Source: JAKPAM01 sp047601745
GTDB lineage: Bacteria; Pseudomonadota; Gammaproteobacteria; Burkholderiales; Burkholderiaceae_E
Direction of reading: 5' to 3'
Assembly: GCA_047601745.1 (NCBI GenBank)
Contig: JASGIS010000001.1
Location: 806,001-870,000, forward strand
DNA: 64,000 nucleotides
In this document: positions 7,982 to 17,025 of the stretch, one piece after another
How positions within the stretch are numbered: position 1 is the stretch's first letter
Layout: every line of letters starts with the position of its first letter
Notes under the pieces: generated by a model
What the model was told of the DNA's origin: nothing
Database searches by the model: none
The model's input: only the letters and a program-made list of their open reading frames with translations
Made by a program: the position numbers and the translations under genes

Positions 7982-9721
7982 ATGACGAATGAGGCACGAC
8001 TGGTCGGCGGCGAACTATTAGCCAGCACATTGAAAGCGGCGGGCGTCACGCAGGCGTTCGCGCTGCATGGCGGCCATCTGGAGGCGCTGCTCAAGGGCTG
8101 CGTCGAGCAAGGCATCGCCCTCACCGACTTTCGGCACGAATCGGCTGCCGGACACGCGGCCGATTCGTATGCGCGCGTGACCGGCAAACTGGGCGTGTGC
8201 ATCGTCACCTCCGGCCCCGGCTTCACGAACGCGATTTCGGCGATGGCCAATGCGCGGCTCGATGGATCGCCGGTGCTGTTCATCGTCGGCGCGCCGCCGT
8301 TGCGCGAAGTGGAGACGAACGCGCTTCAGGGCGGCATCGACCAGGTCGCGATGGCGCGGCCCGGCGTCAAATGGGCGATCAGCATACCGTCGACCGAGCG
8401 CATCCCCGACCTCACCGCCATGGCGATCCGCAAGGCGATGACGCTGCCGCGCGGCTCGGTCCTGCTGGAGGTGCCGATCGACGTCCTCCACATGAGCGTG
8501 CCGGCGGGCAGCGCAACGCCATCGGCCGGCGTCGACGTCCGTCCGCGCCCGGCTCCGGCGCCGGAGGAAACCGCCGCGCTGGCCGACATGATTCTCAGCG
8601 CCCGGCGGCCGGTGATCATCGCCGGCAACGAGGCCGCGAACGCGGCGACCGCCGCTGCGCTGCGCGCGCTGAGCGAACGCTTGCCGATTCCGGTGTTCAG
8701 CAAGAGCCTGGCCGAAGGCATCCTGCCGTCCGGACATCCGGCGAACGCGGGCGCCGCCAGCAATCTGGCGATCCTGCGGGTGATGGGCGTCGAACGGCCG
8801 GACCTGGTCGTGTTGCTCGGGGGACGGATGGGCCTGCTGCTCGGCGGCAGGTCCGGCGCCATCGTTCCGCCCAAGGCCAGGCTCGTGCAGATCCATGGCG
8901 ATGCCGCCGAGATCGGCCGCATCCGCGACGTCGACCTCGCGATAACGGCCGACGCGGCCCAGGCCGTTCGCGCGCTGGACGCGGCGCTCGCCGGACGCAA
9001 GCCCGACGGACTCGACGCCTGGCGCGCGCAGGCGGTGTCGGCGCGCGGCGTTTTCGCCAAAGGCTTCCCGCAGGCCGAAACGGGCAAGGGCATTCATCCG
9101 TGGCACGCGGCGCTGGCCGTCGCCCAGGCTGCCGGGCCCGATGCGCTCTATGCGTACGACGGCGGCGAATCCGCGTCATGGGCCGCGGCGGCGACCACCG
9201 TCGACAACCCCGCCAGCATCCTGACCCATGGCTATCTCGGCTGCCTGGGCATCGGGCCCGGTTATGCGATCGGCGCGCAGATCGCCTGCCCCGGACGGCG
9301 CGTCGTCCATCTGACCGGCGACGGCGCGCTGGGCTTTCACATCCAGGAACTGGACACGATGGTCCGCCACCGGTTGCCGATCGTGAACGTCGTGCTCAAC
9401 AACCGCGTCTGGGGCATGTCGATCCACGGACAGCAGATCATGTTCGGTCATGACTACAACGTCATTACCCGACTAGAAGGCACCCACTACGCCGATATCG
9501 CGCGCGGGTTCGGCTGTCATAGCGAACGGGTCGAGCGGTTCGCCGATCTCGCCCCGGCGTTGCAGCGCGCCTTCGAATGCGGCCGCCCGGCGTTCGTCGA
9601 GGTCATGACCGATCCCGATGTCGTCCACCCCGTCACCGTCAGCATGCTCGGGCAGGTGGAGGAAGGCAGCGACGACGTGATGATCCCGTACTACGAGAAC
9701 ATCCGCGTCGACAAGGCTTAG
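7982..9721 (+). CDS. Thiamine-diphosphate-dependent enzyme, acetolactate-synthase-like
   Basis: A 579-residue ThDP enzyme with the usual three domains: pyrimidine-binding (with the activating glutamate in FRHESAAGHAADSYAR), central domain, and pyrophosphate-binding (GDGALGFHIQELDTMVR to NNRVWG, the GDG...NN metal motif). Acetolactate synthases, oxalyl-CoA decarboxylases and benzaldehyde lyases share this layout. The separation from ilvN and the divergent SDR argue for catabolic carboligation or decarboxylation rather than branched-chain amino acid synthesis. The start follows aaggagacaagg. An inverted repeat begins exactly at its TAG stop. Reaction not assignable. Confidence 0.88.
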   Translation: MTNEARLVGGELLASTLKAAGVTQAFALHGGHLEALLKGCVEQGIALTDFRHESAAGHAADSYARVTGKLGVCIVTSGPGFTNAISAMANARLDGSPVLFIVGAPPLREVETNALQGGIDQVAMARPGVKWAISIPSTERIPDLTAMAIRKAMTLPRGSVLLEVPIDVLHMSVPAGSATPSAGVDVRPRPAPAPEETAALADMILSARRPVIIAGNEAANAATAAALRALSERLPIPVFSKSLAEGILPSGHPANAGAASNLAILRVMGVERPDLVVLLGGRMGLLLGGRSGAIVPPKARLVQIHGDAAEIGRIRDVDLAITADAAQAVRALDAALAGRKPDGLDAWRAQAVSARGVFAKGFPQAETGKGIHPWHAALAVAQAAGPDALYAYDGGESASWAAAATTVDNPASILTHGYLGCLGIGPGYAIGAQIACPGRRVVHLTGDGALGFHIQELDTMVRHRLPIVNVVLNNRVWGMSIHGQQIMFGHDYNVITRLEGTHYADIARGFGCHSERVERFADLAPALQRAFECGRPAFVEVMTDPDVVHPVTVSMLGQVEEGSDDVMIPYYENIRVDKA

Positions 9722-9780
9722 GGCCTGTTCACACTACACACTAGGATCGAACCCACGCCGATCTTAGTGTGAGCAAGCCC
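9721..9780. terminator. Inverted-repeat element between convergent genes
   Basis: The outer arms gggcctgttcacacta (9721-9736) and tagtgtgagcaagccc (9765-9780) pair at 14 of 16 positions. An alternative inner pairing joins cacactaggatcg (9737-9749) to cgatcttagtgtg (9759-9771) at 12 of 13. The element starts on the last base of the ThDP gene's stop codon and lies before the convergent acyl-CoA dehydrogenase stop. A bidirectional terminator is the likely role, although there is no clear T-run. Confidence 0.55.
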
Positions 9781-9798
9781 TAGGACGAAGCGCCCGGA

Positions 9799-10941
9799 TC
9801 ACGCCCCACCGCTCGCCAGCGCCCGCCCGATCAGGATCCGCTGGATGTCGCTGGTGCCTTCATAGATCTGGCACACGCGCACATCGCGGTAGATCCGTTC
9901 GACCGGGAAATCCGCCAGGTAGCCGTAACCGCCGTGGATCTGGATCGCGTCCGAGCACACCTGCTCGGCGATCTCGGACGCCATCAGCTTGGCCATCGCG
10001 GCTTCCTTCAGGCACGGCAGCCCGGCGTCCTTCAGGCTCGCCGCGTGCAGGATCAACTGGCGGGCCGCTTCGATGCGGGTCGCCATGTCGGCCAGGCGGA
10101 ACTGCACGGCCTGGTGGTTGAAGATCGGCTGGCCGAAGGCTTCGCGTTCGTTCGCATAACGCAGCGCGGCCTCGAACGCGGCGCGCGCCATGCCGACCGA
10201 CTGCGACGCGATGCCGATGCGACCGCCCTCCAGGCCCGACAATGCGATCTTGTAACCCTGGCCCTCTTCGCCCAGCAGGTTCGAGACCGGCACGCGGCAG
10301 TTCTCGAACACGATCTGCGCGGTATCGGACGCATGCTGGCCGAGCTTGTTCTCGAGCCGCGCGACCTGGTAGCCGGGCGTCGACGTCGGCACGAGCAGCG
10401 CCGAGATGCCGCGCTTGCCGGCGGCCTTGTCGGTGACGGCCATCACGATCGCGACGTCGCCGTGCCTGCCCGACGTGATGAACTGCTTGGTGCCGTTGAT
10501 CACATAGTGGTCGCCGTCGCGCGTCGCCGTGGTCTTCAGCGCCGACGCGTCCGAACCGACCTGCGGCTCGGTCAGGCAGAACGCACCGAGCATGTCGCCG
10601 CGCGCCAGCGGCACCAGCCACTGCTGCTTCTGCGCGTCGTTCGCGAACATCATCAGGATCGAGCAGACCGGGCAGTTGTTGACCGAGATGATCGTCGACG
10701 TGGCGCCGTCGCCGGCGGCGATCTCTTCGAGGATGATCGCCAGCGAACGATAGTCGAGACCGGCGCCGCCATAAGCGTCGGGCACGGCGATGCCGAAGCA
10801 GCCGAGCGCCGCCAGGCCTTTCAGCGCCTCGGCCGGAAACGTGCCGTCGCGGTCCCAGTCGGCCGCGAACGGCCGGATCTTCTCGTCGACGAACGCGCGC
10901 ACCGCGTCGCGCACCATCCGCTGGTCATCGTTCAGTACCAT
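9799..10941 (-). CDS. Acyl-CoA dehydrogenase
   Basis: A 380-residue flavoprotein that introduces a trans-2 double bond into an acyl-CoA and passes electrons to ETF. The signature LTEPQVGSDASALKT (FAD and substrate contacts) is near residue 125. The catalytic glutamate is in QIYEGTSDIQ near the C-terminus, the position used by short- and medium-chain enzymes, with GGYGY just before it. It is the last gene of a minus-strand operon that begins with isovaleryl-CoA dehydrogenase and thiolase, 25 bases after the SDR gene. This supports oxidation of branched or short acyl-CoAs. A stray copy of its 3' end lies at 2092-2134. Confidence 0.93.
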   Translation of the reverse strand: MVLNDDQRMVRDAVRAFVDEKIRPFAADWDRDGTFPAEALKGLAALGCFGIAVPDAYGGAGLDYRSLAIILEEIAAGDGATSTIISVNNCPVCSILMMFANDAQKQQWLVPLARGDMLGAFCLTEPQVGSDASALKTTATRDGDHYVINGTKQFITSGRHGDVAIVMAVTDKAAGKRGISALLVPTSTPGYQVARLENKLGQHASDTAQIVFENCRVPVSNLLGEEGQGYKIALSGLEGGRIGIASQSVGMARAAFEAALRYANEREAFGQPIFNHQAVQFRLADMATRIEAARQLILHAASLKDAGLPCLKEAAMAKLMASEIAEQVCSDAIQIHGGYGYLADFPVERIYRDVRVCQIYEGTSDIQRILIGRALASGGA

Positions 10942-10966
10942 CGCGTCCCTCCCATTGCCTCACCCG

Positions 10967-11644
10967 TCACCACGGCAGCGTCTCGCCGCGGTAATCGTAG
11001 AACGCGCCGCCCGGATACGCGCGCGCGTCGGCGATCACCGCGCGCATCCCCTCGACGCTGCGCGCGACGTCGACCTCGGCATTGGGTCCGCCCATGTCGG
11101 TCCGCACCCAGCCCGGATGCAGCGCGATCGCGCGCGCGCCATACGCCTTCGCGTGGTCCTGCGCGAGCTTGGCCACCATGTTCAGCGCGGCCTTGGACGT
11201 GCGGTACAGCAGCCCATAACCGATCGAGGCTTCGGTGATCGAGCCCATCCGGCTCGACACGACGGCCAGCGTGCCGGCCGCTGCCTCGAGCAACGGTACG
11301 ACCATCGGCACGAGCCGCATCGGACCGAGCACGTTGGTCTTCATCACCATGTCGAACTCGTCGGCCGTCGGCAACTGGCGCAGCGTGCTTTGGCGCGGCC
11401 CGTAGACACCGGCGTTGCAGACGGCGACGTCGATCCGCTCACCGTCGAGCTGCCAGCCGATGCCGGCGACGTCGTTCAGGTCGAGCAGATCGAGCTTCAG
11501 CGCGTTGGCGCCCAGGTCGCGCAGCACGACGCGGTCCTTCTCGGCCCGATAGGTCGCATGCACGGTCCAGCCGAGCGCGAGGTACTGCCGGACGAACTCC
11601 AGGCCGATGCCCCGCGACGCGCCGATGACGAACGCCGTGGACAT
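10967..11644 (-). CDS. SDR family oxidoreductase, C-factor-like
   Basis: A 225-residue SDR. The nucleotide motif is GASRGIG at residues 8-14, NAGVYGP follows the fourth strand, and the active-site tyrosine-lysine appears as YRTSKAALN. Its short length and the late VRTDMGGPNAEVDV resemble the CsgA/C-factor group of SDRs, whose substrates vary. The gene begins three bases after the thiolase stop and ends 25 bases before the acyl-CoA dehydrogenase start, so it is part of the acyl-CoA operon. A 3-hydroxyacyl-CoA dehydrogenase-like step is possible but not shown. Confidence 0.87.
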   Translation of the reverse strand: MSTAFVIGASRGIGLEFVRQYLALGWTVHATYRAEKDRVVLRDLGANALKLDLLDLNDVAGIGWQLDGERIDVAVCNAGVYGPRQSTLRQLPTADEFDMVMKTNVLGPMRLVPMVVPLLEAAAGTLAVVSSRMGSITEASIGYGLLYRTSKAALNMVAKLAQDHAKAYGARAIALHPGWVRTDMGGPNAEVDVARSVEGMRAVIADARAYPGGAFYDYRGETLPW

Positions 11645-11647
11645 GGC

Positions 11648-12829
11648 TCAGAGCATCTCCACGGCCATCGCGGTGGCCTCGCCGCCGCCGATGCACAGCG
11701 CCGCGACGCCGCGCCGCGCGCCCTGCTTGCGCAGCGCGCCGAGCAGCGTGACGATGATCCGCGCGCCCGAAGCGCCGATCGGATGGCCGAGCGCGCACGC
11801 ACCGCCGTGCACGTTGACGCGGTCGTTGCCGATGTCGAACTCGCGCATCGCCGCCATCGTGACGGCGGCGAACGCCTCGTTGATCTCGAACAGGTCGACG
11901 TCCTTCGTCGTCCAGCCGACCTTGTCGTAGAGCTTGCGGATCGCGCCGGCCGGCGCGGTCGCGAACCAGGCGGGTTCCTGCGCGTGCGTGGCATGGCCCA
12001 GCACCGTGGCCAGCGGTTTGACGCCAAGCTTGTCGGCCGTCGAGCGGCGCATCAGCACCAGCGCCGCCGCGCCGTCGGAGATCGACGAGGCGTTGGCGGC
12101 GGTGATCGTGCCGTCCTTCTTGAACGCCGGCTTCAGGCCGGGGATCTTGTCGATCTGCGAGCGGAACGGCTGCTCGTCGCGCTCGACGACGGTGGCGCCC
12201 TTCTTGCCCGGCACGCTGACCGGGGCGATCTCCCACGCGAACGTGCCGTCCTCGTTGGCCTGGATCGCTCGCCGCGTCGACGCGATCGCGAACTCGTCCT
12301 GCGCCTCGCGCGTGAACGCGTACTTGTCGACGCAGGCCTCGGCGAACACGCCCATCGCCTTGCCGCGCTCGTAGGCGTCTTCGAGCCCGTCGATCGCCAT
12401 GTGGTCGTAGATCATCGCGTGGCCGTAGCGATAACCGCCGCGCCCCTGCTGCATCAGGTAAGGCGCGTTGGTCATGCTCTCGAAGCCGCCGGCGACGACG
12501 ACGTCCTGGCTGCCGGCGACCAGCAGGTCATGGCCGAACATCGCCGACTTCATGCCCGAGCCGCACATCTTGGACAGCGTCGTGGCGCCGGCCGACACCG
12601 GCAGCCCGGCGCCCAGCGTCGCCTGCCGCGCCGGCGCCTGGCCCTGGCCGGCCATCAGGCAGCAGCCCATGATCACTTCCTGCACGGCCTCGGGGGCGAT
12701 GCCGGCGCGCTCGACCGCGGCCTTGATCGCGACGGCGCCGAGCTGATGCCCGGCCAGCGGCGAGAACGCGCCCATCATGCTGCCGATCGGCGTGCGGGCC
12801 ACCGATGCGATGACGACTGGATCCTTCAT
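11648..12829 (-). CDS. Acetyl-CoA acetyltransferase (thiolase)
   Basis: A 393-residue thiolase, the enzyme that cleaves 3-ketoacyl-CoA with CoA or condenses two acetyl-CoAs. The nucleophilic cysteine is in LSKMCGSGMKS (about residue 89). The catalytic histidine is in GGACALGHPIGASGAR, and the second cysteine is in LCIGGGEATAM near the C-terminus. Length and motifs match the biosynthetic/degradative AtoB type. It lies between isovaleryl-CoA dehydrogenase (45 bases upstream) and an SDR (3 bases downstream). A cotranscribed degradation pathway ending in acetyl-CoA is the natural reading. Confidence 0.94.
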   Translation of the reverse strand: MKDPVVIASVARTPIGSMMGAFSPLAGHQLGAVAIKAAVERAGIAPEAVQEVIMGCCLMAGQGQAPARQATLGAGLPVSAGATTLSKMCGSGMKSAMFGHDLLVAGSQDVVVAGGFESMTNAPYLMQQGRGGYRYGHAMIYDHMAIDGLEDAYERGKAMGVFAEACVDKYAFTREAQDEFAIASTRRAIQANEDGTFAWEIAPVSVPGKKGATVVERDEQPFRSQIDKIPGLKPAFKKDGTITAANASSISDGAAALVLMRRSTADKLGVKPLATVLGHATHAQEPAWFATAPAGAIRKLYDKVGWTTKDVDLFEINEAFAAVTMAAMREFDIGNDRVNVHGGACALGHPIGASGARIIVTLLGALRKQGARRGVAALCIGGGEATAMAVEML

Positions 12830-12874
12830 GTCGATTCTCCTCGTTCAGGTTCGTTGCGTTCGACGGCGCGGCGC

Positions 12875-14086
12875 TCAGCGGGTCTCGGCGAACAGCTCGC
12901 GCCCGATCAGCATCCGGCGGATCTCCGACGTGCCGGCGCCGATCTCGTACAGCTTGGCGTCGCGCCACAGGCGGCCGGTCGGCGAATCGTTGATGTAGCC
13001 GTTGCCGCCCAGGCACTGGATCGCCTCGCCGGCCATCCAGGTCGCCTTCTCGGCCGCGTACAGGATCGCGCCGGCGGCGTCCTTGCGCAGCGCGCGGGCG
13101 TCGGCCCTGCCGGCGCGCGTGCGGTCGCACTGCCGGCCCACTTCGTAGACATAAGCGCGGCACGCCATCATCGTCGTGTACATGTCGGCGAGCTTGCCCT
13201 GCATCAACTGGAACTCGCCGATCGGCTGGCCGAACTGCTTGCGATCGTGGACATAAGGAACGACCGCGTCCATGCATGCGGCCATCACGCCGAGCGGCCC
13301 GCCGGACAGCACCGCGCGCTCGTAGTCGAGCCCGCTCATCAGCACGTTGACGCCGCGGCCGACGCCGGTCCTCGGATCCTCGCCGAGGCCGCCGAGCACG
13401 TTCTCGGCCGGCACCTCGCAGTCCTCGAACACCAGTTCGCCGGTGTGGCTGCCGCGCATGCCGAGCTTGTCGAGCTTCTGCGCGACCGAAAAACCCTTGA
13501 ACCCCTTCTCGACGAGGAAGGCCGTGATGCCGCGCGGGCCGGCCTCCAGGTCGTTCTTCGCGTAGATGACCATGACGTCGGCGTCGGGACCGTTGGTGAT
13601 CCAGAACTTGGTGCCGTTCAGCACCCAGCGGTCGCCGCGGAAATCGGCGCGCAGCTTCATCGACACGACGTCCGAGCCGGCATTGGGCTCGGACATCGCC
13701 AGCGCGCCGACGTGCTCGCCCGAGACCAGCCTGGGCAGGTATTTGCGCTTCTGCTCGGCCGTGCCGTTGCGATGGATCTGGTTGACGCAAAGGTTCGAAT
13801 GCGCGCCGTACGACAGGCCGATCGACGCCGAGCCGCGCGAGATCTCCTCCATCGCCACGACGTGCGCGAGATAACCGAGGTCGGTGCCGCCGTACTCCTC
13901 GGGCACCGTCATGCCCAGCACGCCGAGCTCGCCGAACTTGCGCCACAGGTCCATCGGGAACTGGTCGGTGCGGTCGACCTCCTGCGCGCGCGGCGTGATC
14001 TCGGCGGCCACGAACTGCTGCAGCGAATCGCGCAGCATCGCGATGTCCTCGCCCAGATCGAACTGCAGACCGGGAATCGTCACCAT
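12875..14086 (-). CDS. Isovaleryl-CoA dehydrogenase-like acyl-CoA dehydrogenase
   Basis: A 403-residue acyl-CoA dehydrogenase. The signature AMSEPNAGSDVVSMKL is present. The active-site glutamate is not in the usual late position, which reads YEIGAGTSEIRR with glycine at the equivalent place. A glutamate occurs instead in MSGLDYERAVLSGG, as in isovaleryl-CoA dehydrogenases. This points to leucine catabolism (isovaleryl-CoA to 3-methylcrotonyl-CoA). The rest of a liu cluster (carboxylase, hydratase, lyase) is not next to it. The ATG at 14086 is chosen because it follows ggagacgacaatc; an in-frame ATG 17 codons earlier lacks a site. It heads the operon. Confidence 0.9.
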   Translation of the reverse strand: MVTIPGLQFDLGEDIAMLRDSLQQFVAAEITPRAQEVDRTDQFPMDLWRKFGELGVLGMTVPEEYGGTDLGYLAHVVAMEEISRGSASIGLSYGAHSNLCVNQIHRNGTAEQKRKYLPRLVSGEHVGALAMSEPNAGSDVVSMKLRADFRGDRWVLNGTKFWITNGPDADVMVIYAKNDLEAGPRGITAFLVEKGFKGFSVAQKLDKLGMRGSHTGELVFEDCEVPAENVLGGLGEDPRTGVGRGVNVLMSGLDYERAVLSGGPLGVMAACMDAVVPYVHDRKQFGQPIGEFQLMQGKLADMYTTMMACRAYVYEVGRQCDRTRAGRADARALRKDAAGAILYAAEKATWMAGEAIQCLGGNGYINDSPTGRLWRDAKLYEIGAGTSEIRRMLIGRELFAETR

Positions 14087-14237
14087 GATTGTCGTCTCCG
14101 GGGATGCGGGCGCGTGCCGGCCCGCTCGGACGGCCATTATGCCCGACGGGGTCCGGCCCGATGGCCATGGGGCCGGGCCCCGATGAGGGCTCGCCCCCGT
14201 CTCGACCCGGCGCGGGGCGCGTTCTGCCGCCCGGCTC

Positions 14238-15458
14238 CTAGCGGGGAACGACGGCCGGCGCGATCCCGTCGGCCTTGAACATCGCCTTGATGCCGCGCAC
14301 CGCCTGGCGGATCCGCGACTCGTTCTCGATCAGCGCGAAGCGCACGTGATCGTCGCCGTGGTCGCCGAAGCCGATGCCCGGCGACACCGAGACCTTGGCC
14401 TTCTCGAGCAGCAGCGTCGCGAACGCCAGCGATCCCATGTCCCGATAGCGCTCGGGGATCCGCGCCCAGATGTACATCGACGCCTTCGGCACCTCGACCG
14501 GCCAGCCGGCCTCGTGCAGGCCCTTGGCCAGCACGTCGCGCCGCCGCTGGTAGGTGGCGGCGATGTCGCGCACGCATTGCTGGTCGCCTTCGAGCGCGGC
14601 GATCGCCGCGACCTGCAGCGGCGTGAACGTGCCGTAGTCGTGGTAGCTCTTGATCCGCGCCAGCGCGGCGACCAGGTCGGCGTTGCCGACCATGAAGCCG
14701 ATCCGCCAGCCGGCCATGTTGTAGCTCTTGGACAGCGTGAAGAACTCGACGGCGACGTCCTTGGCGCCCGGCACCTGCATGATCGACGGCGCCTTCCAGC
14801 CGTCGAACACGATGTCGGCATACGCCAGGTCGTGGACGACGAGGATGTCGTGTTTGCGCGCCAGCGCGACGACGCGCTCGAAGAAATCCAGCTCGACGCA
14901 CTGCGCGGTCGGATTCGACGGGAAGCCCAGCACCATCATCTTCGGCTTCGGATAGCTGCCGCGAATCGCTTTTTCCAGCTCGGCGAAGAAATCGACGCCC
15001 GGCACCAGCGGCACCGAACGGATCTGCGCGCCGGCGATGACCGCGCCGTAGATGTGGATCGGATAACTGGGGTCGGGCACCAGCACGGTGTCGCCGCGAT
15101 CGACGGTGGCCAGCATCAGGTGCGCCAGGCCCTCCTTCGAGCCGATCGTCACGATCGCCTCGCTGTCCGGATCGATGTCGACGTCATAGCGCTGGCGATA
15201 CCAGTGCGAGATCGCGCGGCGCAGCCGGGGGATGCCGCGCGACGCCGAATAACCGTGCGTGTCGGGCCGCTGCGCGGTCGCGCACAGCTTGTCCACGATG
15301 TGCGCCGGCGTGGCGCCATCGGGGTTGCCCATGCTCATGTCGATGATGTCCTCGCCGCGGCGACGGGCAGCCAGCTTGAGCTCGGCGGTGATGTTGAAAA
15401 CGTAGGGGGGAAGGCGATCGATGCGCGCGAAGCGGCGCTTGCCCGGAGAAGCGGACAT
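14238..15458 (-). CDS. alaC: Class I/II aminotransferase, AlaC-type alanine transaminase
   Basis: A 406-residue PLP-dependent fold-type I aminotransferase. The PLP lysine is in TLSKSYNMAGWRIGF. PSNPTAQCV and the preceding DPSYPIHIYGAVIAG are typical of the AlaC (YfdZ) group, which interconverts pyruvate and alanine using glutamate. The protein keeps the usual length and the C-terminal HVRFALIENE. It is a single gene about 150 bases upstream of the isovaleryl-CoA dehydrogenase on the same strand and probably has its own promoter. Assignment to alanine synthesis rests on family resemblance. Confidence 0.85.
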   Translation of the reverse strand: MSASPGKRRFARIDRLPPYVFNITAELKLAARRRGEDIIDMSMGNPDGATPAHIVDKLCATAQRPDTHGYSASRGIPRLRRAISHWYRQRYDVDIDPDSEAIVTIGSKEGLAHLMLATVDRGDTVLVPDPSYPIHIYGAVIAGAQIRSVPLVPGVDFFAELEKAIRGSYPKPKMMVLGFPSNPTAQCVELDFFERVVALARKHDILVVHDLAYADIVFDGWKAPSIMQVPGAKDVAVEFFTLSKSYNMAGWRIGFMVGNADLVAALARIKSYHDYGTFTPLQVAAIAALEGDQQCVRDIAATYQRRRDVLAKGLHEAGWPVEVPKASMYIWARIPERYRDMGSLAFATLLLEKAKVSVSPGIGFGDHGDDHVRFALIENESRIRQAVRGIKAMFKADGIAPAVVPR

Positions 15459-15596
15459 GGAAGAACATCCTGGTCGTCAGCGCCCGGAACCGTCCGAGCG
15501 ACGTGGCCGCATCGCGCGGCGCCCGAGGATCTTAGTGCGGCGCGGCTCGCGCCGCAAGCCGGCCAGGCCGCCACCGATCGGCCCCCCGCCAACGGG

Positions 15597-15663
15597 GTGC
15601 CGACGGCGGCGTGCCGGCAACGGGCCCGCGACGTGCCGGCAACGGCCCGCGACGTGCCGGCCG
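15597..15663. repeat. Imperfect 21-22 bp tandem repeat
   Basis: Between the aminotransferase start and the next gene's stop, the unit gtgccggcaacgggcccgcg recurs twice with one base added or lost, followed by a partial third copy (gtgccggcc). No gene is seen in this gap of about 205 bases. Confidence 0.6.
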
Positions 15664-15665
15664 GT

Positions 15666-16163
15666 TCAGCGCGCGGCCGGTTCGGCGGCCTTAGTGGTGT
15701 CGGTGTTTTTTACAGTATCGGCAGCCGCTGCGCTCGCGGCGTCGAGCGCGCTGAGCACGTCCAGCACCGCGGCCTTGCTCAGCAACAGCTCGGGACGCGA
15801 GGCGTTCAGACGCTGCGACGCGCGCTGCAAGGCCTTGTCGACCTGTTCCCAGTTGTCGGGGAAGCGGGCCTGCAGTTCGGCCTTGTCGGCCTGCCAGCTC
15901 GCGGCGAACTGCCCGATCGACGCCCGCGCGTCGTCGAGCTGGCGGGCGGTCAGGTGATCGAGCGTACCCTGCGCCTTACCGCGCAGCTCGGCCCATTGGC
16001 CGCTGCCGGGCGACGACGTATCGACGCGCGTCAGCGTCTGGATCTGGGCGGGACGCGCCTGCGCGCCGTCATCGTGTCGCCAGGGTACGTAGCCGATCGC
16101 GGGCACGGCCATCACGGAAACGGCTATCGCACCCAGAATCATGGGAACGGACAATCGCATCAT
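15666..16163 (-). CDS. Small exported protein of unknown function
   Basis: A 165-residue protein starting MMRLSVPMILGAIAVSVMA, a signal peptide or N-terminal anchor that probably ends near PAIGYVPW. The rest is hydrophilic and helical (WAELRGKAQGTLDHLTARQL, then DNWEQVDKALQRASQRLN), ending in an alanine-rich tail. The start at 16163 has ggaag six bases upstream; longer in-frame starts run into the divergent neighbour. I do not recognise a named family. A periplasmic, possibly membrane-tethered, helical protein is all that can be said. Confidence 0.7.
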   Translation of the reverse strand: MMRLSVPMILGAIAVSVMAVPAIGYVPWRHDDGAQARPAQIQTLTRVDTSSPGSGQWAELRGKAQGTLDHLTARQLDDARASIGQFAASWQADKAELQARFPDNWEQVDKALQRASQRLNASRPELLLSKAAVLDVLSALDAASAAAADTVKNTDTTKAAEPAAR

Positions 16164-16512
16164 CGCTTTCTTCCGCAGAGGGTTGGCGCCAGGCCATCGC
16201 ATGGCAGAGGCCGCACAATCTATCGGACATCGGCGAAAGTGAAAAGTGTCAATCCGCCAAATCCCGAACCCGCGGGTACGTCGGCGCATCGCGGACGTGC
16301 TGACGCCGGCGCGGCGCGGCGGTCGATCCCCGCAAGACGGCGCGTTTTCGATCCCCTCTCGACATGATCCATGGCATGCTGGCGCGAGCGCGGCGGTCAG
16401 GCGCGCGCCGAGCACGCTACATAAGGCGAGAGCGCGCGCCGGCATCGATCGGCACGCGGCGAGACTCGCGCCGAGCGGCGACGCAATGGACATGACAGGG
16501 AACCGACAGCAG
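16164..16512. promoter_or_regulatory. Divergent intergenic region
   Basis: About 350 bases separate two divergent exported-protein genes. The stretch near 16210-16255 (caatctatcggacatcgg, then gaaagtgaaaagtgtcaatc) is locally AT-rich and is the likeliest promoter area. No clear -35/-10 pair or operator is visible. The in-frame extension of the forward gene through this region looks non-coding. Confidence 0.35.
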
Positions 16513-16998
16513 ATGACAGCGTGGCGCAAGACGATGGCCGTGTGCGCGGCGATGACGGCCGGCGCGACGCCGGCCTTCGGCAACCCGTCCTCGCTGCCGT
16601 GGGCGCAGGTCTTCGAGTCCCCCGAATCGTCGATCCATCTGCTGCGCGAAGCCCCCGAGTCGGTCCCGCCCGACCGCAATCCGACGACGCGGATCTGGTA
16701 CCTCGAAGACCGCAAGATCGCGCGGATGCTCGGCCTGCTCACCACGAAGACCTACTCGTCGCAGATCCAACGCTGGGAAGTCGATTGCCGGGCGCGCGCG
16801 TACCGGATGTCGGGCGCCGTCTACTTCGAAGGGCACATGGGCAGCGGCAAGGCGCTGCGCACGGCGGCACCGCGCCAGGGCTACGAGATCGCGCCCGCCA
16901 ATCCGCTGATGAACGCGATCTTCAACGCCACCTGCGGATCGAACGCGATCCGGCCGCTCACGGCCGAGCAGCGCGCGCAACTGCCGCAACTGCCATGA
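16513..16998 (+). CDS. Exported protein resembling surface-adhesin protein E
   Basis: A 161-residue protein with a signal peptide (MTAWRKTMAVCAAMTAGATPAFG, probable cleavage after AFG). The mature part (WYLEDRKIARM, then KTYSSQIQRWEVDCRARAYR, then a second cysteine in FNATCGSN) resembles the small surface-adhesin E-like domain found in many betaproteobacteria. Two cysteines could form a disulfide in the periplasm. Start 16513 is preceded by aggga at about 10 bases; an ATG nine codons earlier is the alternative. It is divergent from the small exported protein gene at 15666-16163. Function unknown despite the family name. Confidence 0.65.
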   Translation: MTAWRKTMAVCAAMTAGATPAFGNPSSLPWAQVFESPESSIHLLREAPESVPPDRNPTTRIWYLEDRKIARMLGLLTTKTYSSQIQRWEVDCRARAYRMSGAVYFEGHMGSGKALRTAAPRQGYEIAPANPLMNAIFNATCGSNAIRPLTAEQRAQLPQLP

Positions 16999-17025
16999 AC
17001 TCGCCGGCCTCCGGGCCGATCGGCG

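Noticed and set aside
10790..14278. 1162-codon open frame on the plus strand
   Set aside because: It is antisense to four well-identified minus-strand genes (acyl-CoA operon), rich in Arg, His and Ala, and has no family features; long antisense frames are expected at this GC content.
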